DNA of 64,000 nt, taken from the NCBI GenBank assembly GCA_963699835.1, contig CAVOVJ010000011.1, positions 1-64,000 of the forward strand, given 5' to 3'. Both the position numbers and the translations under genes were made by a program. Shown here one piece after another: positions 7,600 through 15,377 of this stretch. Under the pieces are notes generated by a model that saw only the letters and a program-made list of their open reading frames with translations, did no database searches and had not been told where the DNA came from. Within the stretch, counting starts at the first letter, position 1; every line of letters begins with the position of its first letter. The stretch is from BM003 sp963699835 (GTDB lineage Bacteria > Pseudomonadota > Gammaproteobacteria > Steroidobacterales > BM003).

Positions 7600-9432
7600 C
7601 TATCCGCCGTAAGGGAATAGCAGGGGCGCGGCCACCAACGTGACCAGAAATGCCAGCAGCAACAATGGTATACCCGTTTTGACGAAATCCATGAACTTGT
7701 AACGACCGGGCTCGACCACCAGCGCGACCACCGGAGTGGAGAATGGCGTTACGAAGGCCGAGGAGGCCGCGATCAATACAGCGAGGGCAAACGGGTAGGG
7801 CGAGAGCGACAGCTTTTCCGCCGCCATCAACGCAATCGGCGCCACGAGCACCGCGGTCGCGGTATTCGACAGGAACAGCCCGAGGCCGGCGGTGAGGAAA
7901 AACAGGCAACTGAACATTGCGCTGGGTCCGGCGTCACCGACGGCATCCATCAGCGCGTTCACGATGATGTCGGTGCCGCCAGTCTGTTGAAGCGCATCGG
8001 CGAGCGGCAGCATCCCGGCCACCAGCACGATGCTGCTCCACGGAATGGCCCGATACGCGTCTTCCATCGTCAGGCAGCGGGTGAAAATGGCTGCAATCAC
8101 CGCCATGATTACAGCGGCGACAAGCGGCACGATGTCGAACATCGCGAGCCCAACCATCACCCCGAGGATTGCCAGCGCCGTCGGCATTCGCCGGTACGCT
8201 GGCACGATCTCGGCGTGCTCGGCCGGCAGCTCGGTGACGATGAAGTCGTGGGTCAGGGCTTGCAGCTGCCGGATTCTCGGCCAAGACCCGAACACGAACA
8301 GGCTGTCCGAGGCAATCAGCTTGGTATTTCGGTAGTCCTCAACCGGTAACCGGTCGCGGCGCATCCCGAGAACATGGACGTTGTATCGGCTGCGAAACTC
8401 CGACTCGACCAGAGATTTGCCGATCAGGCGCGAATCCGGATGGATGAGAAGCACGGCGCCACCGGCTTCCCAAAGCCAGCGTTGCCGGCTTCCCGCCGTC
8501 AGCGCGATGGCGGCCAGTCCGGTGTCGGCTGCGAGACGCGCGCAGCCGGTAGCCTCACCAATCAGCAACAGCTCGTCCCGGGCGTGAATCTCGAGGTCTG
8601 GCCCCGGCGCAGGAATCCGGTTTTCCCCGCCAGCAGTGCGGCGCAAAACACCGAGCACCCGGGGCCCGTAATCGGACTCGATTCTCGCCTCACCGAGAGT
8701 CAATCCCACGAGCCGGGAGTCGCTTTCAACCCGCAATTTGCTCAGTTCACCGCGGATCTGAAAGTCGCGGGACAATTCGTCGACACGCCGGGCATGCCCC
8801 GAGACTGCCGGTGCCTCCGTAGCTCCGGGGAGCAGCCTCCGCCCGAGCAGCAGGAAATAGACGATGGCGACGACGAGCACCACCAGCCCGATGAGGGTGA
8901 AACCGAAAAACCCGAAGCCCTCGAAGCCGGCACCCTTCAATTCTTCATTGACCACGATATTCGGCGATGTCGCGATCAGCGTCAGCATCCCGCTGATGAG
9001 CGCTGTGTAGGACAGCGGGATCAGCATCCGCGATGCATGGAGCTTCGCCTCGGCGGCAACTCGCAGCACGATTGGAATGAAGATCGCGACAATGGCGGTC
9101 GAGCTCATTACCGACCCGAGCAGGGCGGCGGCCGCCATGATCACGACCAGTAATCGGGTCTCGCTGGTGCCGCCTTTCTTCAGGATCCAGTCACCGACTG
9201 CGCTGGCAACGCCGGTTCGGGCCAGCATCTCGCCGATGACCAGCAGCCCGGCAACAAGAATGACGACCACGCTGCCGAAGCCCGCCAGTGACTGACCCAC
9301 CGTCAGAACCCCACTAAGCATCAGCGCGACCACGACCAGCAACGCGACGATGTCGTAGCGGATGCGGTTGCTGGCCATTGCGACCGCGGCGGCGACAATT
9401 AGCCCGAAAACGAACAACGTTTCACCGGACAT
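7600..9432 (-). CDS. SLC13-family (DASS) permease with two RCK_C domains
   Basis: Inner-membrane anion permease of 610 aa, probably Na+-coupled uptake of dicarboxylate, sulfate or a similar anion. It has an N-terminal transmembrane half (about residues 1-190), a cytosolic insert with two TrkA-C/RCK_C-like domains (about 210-395) and a C-terminal transmembrane half (about 405-610). The two SLC13 signature hairpins are present: S-T-A-I-V / T-S-P-N-I-V in the first half and S-N-T-A-T-A-V in the second. The layout matches the 'SLC13 family permease with TrkA C-terminal domains' found in many proteobacteria. The RCK_C inserts suggest gating by a small ligand. Substrate cannot be set from sequence. 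Monocistronic. Confidence 0.85.
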   Translation of the reverse strand: MSGETLFVFGLIVAAAVAMASNRIRYDIVALLVVVALMLSGVLTVGQSLAGFGSVVVILVAGLLVIGEMLARTGVASAVGDWILKKGGTSETRLLVVIMAAAALLGSVMSSTAIVAIFIPIVLRVAAEAKLHASRMLIPLSYTALISGMLTLIATSPNIVVNEELKGAGFEGFGFFGFTLIGLVVLVVAIVYFLLLGRRLLPGATEAPAVSGHARRVDELSRDFQIRGELSKLRVESDSRLVGLTLGEARIESDYGPRVLGVLRRTAGGENRIPAPGPDLEIHARDELLLIGEATGCARLAADTGLAAIALTAGSRQRWLWEAGGAVLLIHPDSRLIGKSLVESEFRSRYNVHVLGMRRDRLPVEDYRNTKLIASDSLFVFGSWPRIRQLQALTHDFIVTELPAEHAEIVPAYRRMPTALAILGVMVGLAMFDIVPLVAAVIMAVIAAIFTRCLTMEDAYRAIPWSSIVLVAGMLPLADALQQTGGTDIIVNALMDAVGDAGPSAMFSCLFFLTAGLGLFLSNTATAVLVAPIALMAAEKLSLSPYPFALAVLIAASSAFVTPFSTPVVALVVEPGRYKFMDFVKTGIPLLLLAFLVTLVAAPLLFPYGG

Positions 9433-9805
9433 CCCGGGGACACCTCCTGCTGTCAGTGCCAGGCATGGCGAAATACCGGTACATGGCGGACGATAGTGTA
9501 GCCGAAACGAAGTGCGCAGCTTTCACCCTGCAGGTTGCACTCGCGATTCCATGCCGGGAATTTTTGCCGCCAATGCGCTTGCGGTTCAGGCGGCGCAGAC
9601 AATGATCCGACCCGAGGCTGTCGCGATGGATGAAACCCCTATCATATTGCTCAGCCCTCGCTGCGCGTTGAGTAGCGTTGCTCCGCGCACGTTTGAAAAT
9701 TTTCGGGGACGTGTGGATTTCTGGTTGCACGTGCTTTGCAGGCTCAAGAATGCGTAGAATGCGGATTACCGGATGAAGTACGACGACCGCTAAAAGGAGG
9801 AAGAA
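9433..9805. other. Intergenic region, 373 bp
   Basis: Divergent spacer between the permease (minus) and the glycine-zipper gene (plus). I see no RNA gene, repeat or convincing ORF. It must hold both promoters. The only clear signal is a strong Shine-Dalgarno, AAAAGGAGGAAG, at 9790-9802. Confidence 0.6.
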
Positions 9806-10264
9806 ATGCGCCAACTGATTACCTTGGTTGTCCTGTTTGCGCTGACCCCGTTTGCACACGGACAGGAATTGTTCGTGTTCCCCAACGAAGGTCAGAGCCA
9901 GGATCAGCAGGACCAGGACGAGTTCCAGTGTCAGCGTGAAGCACGCAACCGCAGCGGCTTCGATCCGATGGCGACACCCAGAGCCAGCAGTCCGGCACCG
10001 CAACAACAGGGCGGCCTGGTCGGGGGCGCGGCGCGTGGCGCGTTGCTAGGTGGTGCAATCGGTGCCGCGACCGGCAATACCAGCCAGGGTTTGCGCGCGG
10101 GTGCGGCGGGTGGCGGTTTGCTCGGCGGCATGCGTCGCGCTGACAGCGACCGGCAACAGGATCAGTGGGCGCGCGAGGAAGCGGCCAATTTACAGCGTCA
10201 ACGCAACAACTGGAACCGCGCCTTCATCGCTTGCATGGAAGCGCGCGGCTACACGGTCCGCTAG
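9806..10264 (+). CDS. Secreted glycine-zipper protein
   Basis: 152-aa envelope protein. The signal peptide at residues 1-19 ends A-H-G. A Gln/Asp-rich stretch follows, with one Cys near residue 45, then a glycine-zipper segment at about 70-112 (G-G-A-A-R-G-A-L-L-G-G-A-I-G-A-A and G-A-A-A-G-G-G-L-L-G-G) that probably inserts in or packs against a membrane. The C-terminus is Gln/Arg/Asn-rich and ends C-M-E-A-R-G-Y-T-V-R, a tail common to YMGG-like Gly-zipper proteins. The start is set by AGGAGG. It is followed after 13 bp by another exported protein, so the two are probably co-transcribed. Function unknown. Confidence 0.75.
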   Translation: MRQLITLVVLFALTPFAHGQELFVFPNEGQSQDQQDQDEFQCQREARNRSGFDPMATPRASSPAPQQQGGLVGGAARGALLGGAIGAATGNTSQGLRAGAAGGGLLGGMRRADSDRQQDQWAREEAANLQRQRNNWNRAFIACMEARGYTVR

Positions 10265-10277
10265 GAGGTCAGTACTA

Positions 10278-10715
10278 ATGAAAAGCATTCTCAAGTCGAT
10301 CGTGTTCGCCGCGACCATGACGGTAATGGCCACCGCCTCGTCCGCGAGTTTCTTCGACGGCAAGACGCCGTTGCTGTGTTCGGTGTATCAGTTGTTCGAG
10401 TGCGACCCGCCGAACGCCTGTCGGGCGGTGACGCCGGATCAGATCCGTGGGGTCAGTCATCTGGACATCGATTTCAGCAAGAAGCTGATCACGAAAGCGG
10501 GCGAACAGTTGGCGCAAACATCGACGATCGACACGGTCGAGACAAATGTCGATGGCAAGCTGGTGATCCAGGGAATCGAGGACGGCGAGGCCGATATTCG
10601 TGACGGTGCGGGCTTTACGATCACCATCATGGATCCTGAAGGCACGATGACTATGGCAGTTGCCGGGGACGGTTTCGCGGTCGTCGGGCTGGGAGCCTGC
10701 GTGCCTAAACCCTGA
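10278..10715 (+). CDS. Exported protein of unknown function, 145 aa
   Basis: Unrecognised. The signal peptide (residues 1-23, ending S-S-A-S) leads to a small soluble domain with four Cys: C33 plus three in E-C-D-P-P-N-A-C-R and the final G-A-C-V-P-K-P, likely two periplasmic disulfides. The middle looks like a beta-rich fold (D-T-V-E-T-N-V-D-G-K-L-V-I-Q-G-I-E-D-G). ATG 10278 is preceded by CTAGGAGG, whose first bases are the stop of the glycine-zipper gene, so the pair is translated from one transcript. An in-frame extension to 10050 lies inside the upstream gene and is discarded. Confidence 0.7.
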   Translation: MKSILKSIVFAATMTVMATASSASFFDGKTPLLCSVYQLFECDPPNACRAVTPDQIRGVSHLDIDFSKKLITKAGEQLAQTSTIDTVETNVDGKLVIQGIEDGEADIRDGAGFTITIMDPEGTMTMAVAGDGFAVVGLGACVPKP

Positions 10716-10943
10716 TCGGCAATACCACCCCGGAGTCGTTGCGATCCGCTGGGTCATAGTGTTGCGTTCTCGAAGTGCCTGGCTGTGCGTTTGCAACTGC
10801 CGCGTCTGGCTGGTTCGGGTCTCTCGTGGCAGCAACCGGGAAGCCGGTCGTCCCCTCGCGCCGGGCGGCCCTTGAATGACGAAACACCGGGTTGATCGTC
10901 TGCGTCGGCGTGCCGGGGTGACGACGAGTGCGGGGGATGGCGC

Positions 10944-12122
10944 ATGAGCAGCAAGGCGAAGTGGCTGACTGGGTTCGCTGTTGTGCTGGCAGCGGCAAGC
11001 CTGTGGATGTACTACGCGGTTTTCGTCTCGACCGGCAGCGCGCTTTATCATGCCGAAGCGTTTCGCTTCCGCCGCATGACGATTTCGCAGTTGGGCGAGC
11101 AGGACTCCTATCGCTATTTCTACGTCACCAATCGGCTGCCTGCTGCGGAAGGTTCGGGCGAGCGATTCGGTTCCGGGCGCGACACAGAGCTGAAATTCGG
11201 AACATTCGATACGCGGATTGAGCCCGCGCTGGGCCTCGGTATGCTGATCAACCCGACCCAGTGGTTCCAGGATGAGGAAATCCGTATCGATGATGTGCGT
11301 GTTCTAAGCCGCGACGTATTCCTCGACGAGTTGCGCACACTCGTTGAGAAGTCGCCGCTTCGATCATTGCTCATCATCGTCCATGGCTACCGCGAGGCGT
11401 TCCCGTCGGCGCTGCGCAAGACTGCCTTCGTCGGTCATGTGCTTGACATCAACACCCCGATCCTGGTTTTCGACTGGCCTGGCAATCAGGGCGCCACGCC
11501 GCGAGGTTACCGTCGGGCCCGCCAGGTCGCGAAAGAGTCAGGCGCCGAACTCGCTGCCGCATTGCGACTGGTCATCGAAGACGTCCAGCCGGAGAGATTA
11601 TGGCTTCTCGCGAACAGCATGGGCGCACAGGTAGTCGTCGATGCATTCAGCCTGCTGTACCGGGAACCGACACTGGCGGATGCGGACACCGAGATCGAGG
11701 ACGTGATCCTTACGGCGCCGGATGTCGACCATGCGGAATTCAACGAGAAGTTCAAGGACGAGATCATGGCGTTCGCCAACCATCTCAGCGTTTATGTGTC
11801 GTCGAACGATCGCGCCCTCGTCATGAGTCGCCTGATTAATCGTTCCAGCCGACTGGGTGAGAGCACGCTAAGCCCGGATCAACTCGATGAAGCGGCACGG
11901 CTTATCGAACTGGTCGAACCGGGCAGCGATCTCATCGCGCTGATCGACGTTACGCCTGTCAATCGGACCCGCAACTTTCACAATTTCAGTCTCGAAACGC
12001 CGGAATTCTTCGATGATCTTTTTCTCCGGCTGACCGTCGACGGGTTACCGGAGAGCCGCCCGATCTACCAGTTGCGTACCGAGGATGGTGCAGTGTACTG
12101 GGTTCTGACGCGCGGCCGCTAG
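10944..12122 (+). CDS. DUF900 alpha/beta hydrolase, membrane-anchored
   Basis: 392-aa predicted esterase-like protein of the DUF900/COG4782 family. An N-terminal membrane anchor (residues 7-28) should tether it on the periplasmic side. The hydrolase core begins near residue 135 with L-L-I-I-V-H-G-Y and has the nucleophile elbow L-L-A-N-S225-M-G-A. The family's second motif, V-I-L-T-A-P-D-V-D, follows and probably supplies the acid. The C-terminal His-N-F region (N-F-H-N-F-S-L) is a candidate for the catalytic His. The ATG lies behind GGGGGATG. Substrate unknown. No partner gene; 228 bp of nothing recognisable separates it from the exported pair. Confidence 0.75.
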   Translation: MSSKAKWLTGFAVVLAAASLWMYYAVFVSTGSALYHAEAFRFRRMTISQLGEQDSYRYFYVTNRLPAAEGSGERFGSGRDTELKFGTFDTRIEPALGLGMLINPTQWFQDEEIRIDDVRVLSRDVFLDELRTLVEKSPLRSLLIIVHGYREAFPSALRKTAFVGHVLDINTPILVFDWPGNQGATPRGYRRARQVAKESGAELAAALRLVIEDVQPERLWLLANSMGAQVVVDAFSLLYREPTLADADTEIEDVILTAPDVDHAEFNEKFKDEIMAFANHLSVYVSSNDRALVMSRLINRSSRLGESTLSPDQLDEAARLIELVEPGSDLIALIDVTPVNRTRNFHNFSLETPEFFDDLFLRLTVDGLPESRPIYQLRTEDGAVYWVLTRGR

Positions 12123-12219
12123 GGCCAATCCAGGGACAACAGCTGCTGCTCAATCGCAGCAGACTCAACAAGACTTTATTGGATACGGCGCCAGAGGTTC
12201 TGGCACGGCAGTCAGGTGA

Positions 12220-12477
12220 CAGTATCGGGAGTTTCAACCGGGCCTGAGTCGCTTCGTCAATTGTGCCGACGGTGACACTCTCGATCGCGGTGTTTATGCG
12301 TCGCCCGACCAGACCGAATTCGATATTACGACCGACTACCGGCTCCAGTCGCGCTTGCTGGGAGGGCTGTGGTTGTGCGCTCGGGCGGCCACTTTGGACC
12401 AGGACGCTGACGTTGCGGGAGCCAACGACATCGACGATTTCCGCATTATTCTGAACTACGAACTCTCCTTTCTTTAG
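12220..12477 (+). pseudogene. Remnant of an OprD-like outer-membrane porin, 3' end only
   Basis: In one frame 85 codons without a start read like the last strands of an OprD-type porin: T-E-F-D-I-T-T-D-Y-R-L, then G-G-L-W-L-C-A-R-A-A-T-L, then D-D-F-R-I-I-L-N-Y-E-L and a terminal S-F-L. Alternating hydrophobic strands, the D-F-R-V/I-I-x-x-Y-x-L ending and a C-terminal hydrophobic residue fit the family. Immediately upstream in frame is TGA and no leader, barrel or signal peptide is present, so most of the gene is gone. It sits between the DUF900 gene and the tRNA-Arg repeat array, and the rest of 12123-12556 shows nothing else. Assignment is by eye. Confidence 0.45.
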
Positions 12478-12556
12478 TGTTGCGCCGAAGACTGACGGTC
12501 GCACGAATTCGCAGCCAGACGACTCCAAACGGTATCGCAAAAGAAAATGCGGTGAC

Positions 12557-12975
12557 GGCAGGGATGCCAGTCACATACAATCAACCGTGTCGCGCCCGTA
12601 GCTCAATTGGGTGAGCCCCGTTGAAGGGGCGAACGCCCGGCCAGGGAAGGACGGGCAGGTGCTGGAGAAGAAGGAAATTGCTCAGGCAGGGATGCCAGTC
12701 ACATACAATCAACCGTGTCGCGCCCGTAGCTCAATTGGGTGAGCCCCGTTGAAGGGGCGAACGCCCGGCCAGGGAAGGACGGGCAGGTGCTGGAGAAGAA
12801 GGAAATTGCTCAGGCAGGGATGCCAGTCACATACAATCAACCGTGTCGCGCCCGTAGCTCAATTGGGTGAGCCCCGTTGAAGGGGCGAACGCCCGGCCAG
12901 GGAAGGACGGGCAGGTGCAGGAGAAGAAGGAAATTGCTCAGGCAGGGATGCCAGTCACATACAATCAACCGTGTC
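12557..12975 (+). repeat. Three 128-bp tandem repeats carrying tRNA-Arg promoter and 5' end
   Basis: The motif GATGCCAGTCACATACAATC recurs at 12563, 12691, 12819 and 12947 with an exact 128-bp period; the fourth copy runs into the real tRNA-Arg. Each of the first three copies continues through a TACAAT -10-like box into GCGCCCGTAGCTCAATTGG, identical to the tRNA 5' end, then departs into a perfect D-stem (GCTC/GAGC), a CCCC-GTTGAA-GGGG hairpin and a GCCCG/CGGGC hairpin. No anticodon arm, T-arm or CCA follows. The copies are almost identical; one base (gtgCtgg to gtgCagg) differs in the third. Confidence 0.9.
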
Positions 12976-13052
12976 GCGCCCGTAGCTCAATTGGATAGAG
13001 TATCGGGCTTCGAACCCGAGGGTTGCAGGTTCGAGTCCTGCCGGGCGCGCCA
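12976..13052 (+). tRNA. tRNA-Arg(TCG)
   Basis: 77 nt including encoded CCA. Acceptor GCGCCCG pairs with CGGGCGC. D-arm GCTC...GAGT, anticodon stem TCGGG/CCCGA with loop CTTCGAA (anticodon TCG), T-arm GCAGG-TTCGAGT-CCTGC, discriminator G. All arms fold. It reads CGA and probably CGG codons. The promoter is probably the TACAAT box at 12960-12965, which is repeated upstream with the tRNA 5' end. Confidence 0.95.
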
Positions 13053-13365
13053 TTTTATCTAGGCCGTCGCAATGCGACGGCGAAAAACGTGCGCCCGTTG
13101 GACTGCCGGCCCGGGGCTTGTTGCCCCGGTCGTTCGCCGGGGCGAAGCGGTGCTTCGCCAGCGGCCGGCTCACCCTGCCGGGCGCGCCATTTTATCTATG
13201 CCGTCGCGATGCGACGGCGAAAAACGTGCGCCCGTTGGACTGCCGGCCCGGGGCTTGTTGCCCCGGTCGTTCGCCGGGGCGAAGCGGTGCTTCGCCAGCT
13301 GCCGGCTCACCCTGCCGGGCGCGCCATTTTATCTATGCCGTCGCGATGCGACGGCGAAAAACGTG
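13037..13365 (+). repeat. rtT-like 137-bp tandem repeats starting with the tRNA-Arg 3' end
   Basis: The last 16 nt of the tRNA (CCTGCCGGGCGCGCCA) plus TTTTATCT recur at exact 137-bp steps, with CATTTTATCT at 13051, 13188 and 13325. There are two full units and a partial third that diverges after AAAAACGTG near 13365. Each unit carries a CCGTCGC-AAT-GCGACGG hairpin and GC-rich stems (cggggcttgttgccccg; cttcgcc). The architecture matches the rtT repeats after E. coli tyrT, which also begin with the tRNA 3' terminus. The unit lacks stops in several frames, giving Arg/Cys-rich ORFs that I do not count as genes. Confidence 0.9.
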
Positions 13366-13426
13366 GCCGGTTGATGTCATTTTCTCGGGGCAATCCGACC
13401 CGGGTCTGTTCGTGAAAGGAGTCATG

Positions 13427-15158
13427 ATGCTTAACGCAACAACGTCGCGCGCGGCTTTCGCGGGACTTGCGCTTTTTGCTGCTTCGGTAAGTTTTGCGTC
13501 TCAGGCAATTGCCAAAGACCGTCCAGATCCTCCGAAGCTGGTTTTGCAAATTACTATCGATCAGCTGCGCGGCGATTTACCGTTCCGTTATTACGACAGG
13601 CTCGGTGAGGGCGGTTTGCGGTTTCTTCTCGATGAGGGTGTGGTTTTTCGCGATGCTCACCACGCCCATGCAAACACCGAGACGATTGTTGGCCACACGA
13701 CGCTCGCAACGGGAACGTATCCGTCGGTTCACGGCATGGTCGGTAATCTGTGGTTCGACCGGGAGACTGGACAGACCATTTACAACATCGAGGATGCCCG
13801 CTACAAGCTTCTGACGGCCGGGGCGGACGTGGATGACAGCTCGGAGATTGATCCGACCCAGCGCGCCGCTCGCAGCGAGGGACGATCTCCCGCGGCGATA
13901 CTCGTTACGACTTTTGGCGATGAGCTGCGCAGTGCTACCGGTGGCCGGAGCAAGGTCTTTGCTGTATCGGTTAAGGATCGCGGTGCCGTATCCATGGCGG
14001 GACATGGCGGCAAGGCGTTCTGGTTTTCGAAAGCCAGCGGCGAGTTCGTAACCAGCAGTTACTATTACGATCGCTATCCCGCGTGGGTGGATGCGTTCAA
14101 TGCGAAACGTCCGACGGAGCGCTTTTCCGGAAAATCCTGGAGTCTTCTTAATGACAGAGACAGTTACATGTTTGGCGGGGCGGACGACCATGCATGGGAA
14201 ACCGATGTCGGAGGGTTCGGACGCGTTTTCCCGCATGCGTACGGTGCATCGGACGGCAAGTACTTCACGACTTTACTGACACTGAGCCCGGCCGGTGACG
14301 AACTCTTGCTCGATTTTGCCAGGACGGTCCTGGTCGAGGAGCAGCTTGGCAAGGATGAAGTTACGGATCTGCTTGAGCGTCAGTTTTTCCTCGACCGATT
14401 ATGTCGGTCATATATTTGGCCCTTCGAGCCTCGAGGCGGAGGACAACATTCTTGCATCTCGATCGCACAGTCGCTGCGCTGTTGGCATTCGTTGACGAGC
14501 AGGTCGGTTTCGACAATACACTGATTGTTCTGTCGGCCGACCATGGCGGCCCAGACACGCCCGGATACCTGAATTCGCTGGGAATTCCGGCTGGATACGT
14601 TCGACCCGATTCCTGGGACAAGCAGGCAGCCATTGATCGGGTGAGAACGCAGTTCGGCATTGAAGGCAAGTTGATCGAAACGTATGACCATCCCTACGTT
14701 TATTTTAGCGGACGACGTTCTGAACAACGACCAGATCGACATCGAGGCGCTCGAGAATGCAGTTGTAGACGAACTGTCGGCTTTTCCTGGCGTGTCGCTC
14801 GCTGTGTCGAGCGGTGCGTTGGCACGCGGTGATTTTCCCGGATACTCATCTTTATCGCACGGTGATGAATAACTTTCATAACAAACGCTCGGGGAATGTC
14901 TATATCGTGTTCGAGCCAAACTGGTTCATCAACGATTTCGATGGTTTGACCGTTGCCGCAACGCACGGATCGCCGTGGAACTACGATACCTTTGTGCCGG
15001 TCGTTTTCGCTGGAGCGCGGTTGCAGGCGCGGACGGTCGGACGCAGGGTGTACTCCGTCGACGTTGCCCCGACTTTGTCCGCCTTCTTGCGTATCCGGGC
15101 GCCCTCGGGTGCGGTAGGCGATCCGCTGACGGAAGTGCTCGAGGCCGCGAAACACTAG
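13427..15158 (+). pseudogene. Alkaline phosphatase superfamily exported enzyme, four frameshifts
   Basis: Exported metallophosphatase or phosphodiesterase of the AlkP/nucleotide pyrophosphatase type. Signal peptide at residues 1-28 (A-S-Q-A-I-A), then K-L-V-L-Q-I-T-I-D-Q-L-R-G-D (metal Asp), T-E-T-I-V-G-H-T-T-L-A-T-G (Thr nucleophile region), S-S-T-D-Y-V-G-H (metal Asp/His), S-A-D-H-G-G (metal Asp/His) and a C-terminal A-T-H-G-S-P. Reading is broken by four net +1 shifts near 14375, 14453, 14701-14704 (TTTT) and 14836 (CCC). Removing them restores one 575-aa protein with every motif, so the gene may be intact in the cell. The start is ATG 13427 behind GAAAGGAG; ATG 13424 is the alternative. 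Confidence 0.75.
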
Positions 15159-15377
15159 GCGTTCGGTAGTGTCGTCGATGGGCCGCCATGACTGGCGCGG
15201 TGCGTTTTTTGCCGGCGACAATGACTGCGCGCTCGGGACAGTCCGGGAAACTGCTCCCTCGGTAGGCTAAAGTGGGGGAAGTGAGGCGCCCGGATAAGTT
15301 GCTGCCCATATGATTCAGCATGGAACGTACGTAAACGGAAAACAGGGTTGCGGTTACCACCGAACGGAGCGCTCCCA

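Noticed and set aside
10716..10943. Possible dispersed repeat or small gene upstream of the DUF900 hydrolase
   Set aside because: It contains GC-rich text resembling dispersed repeats (CCGGGCGGCCC...) but no second copy in the window and no coding signal.
13037..13365. attL/attR sites of an integrated element at tRNA-Arg
   Set aside because: Repeats are tandem at 137 bp with no integrase or cargo between them.
13023..13415. Arg/Cys-rich ORFs in the tRNA-Arg repeats, like the tpr gene of E. coli rtT
   Set aside because: All frames are open in the repeats and no start has a ribosome site; mentioned only as a parallel.
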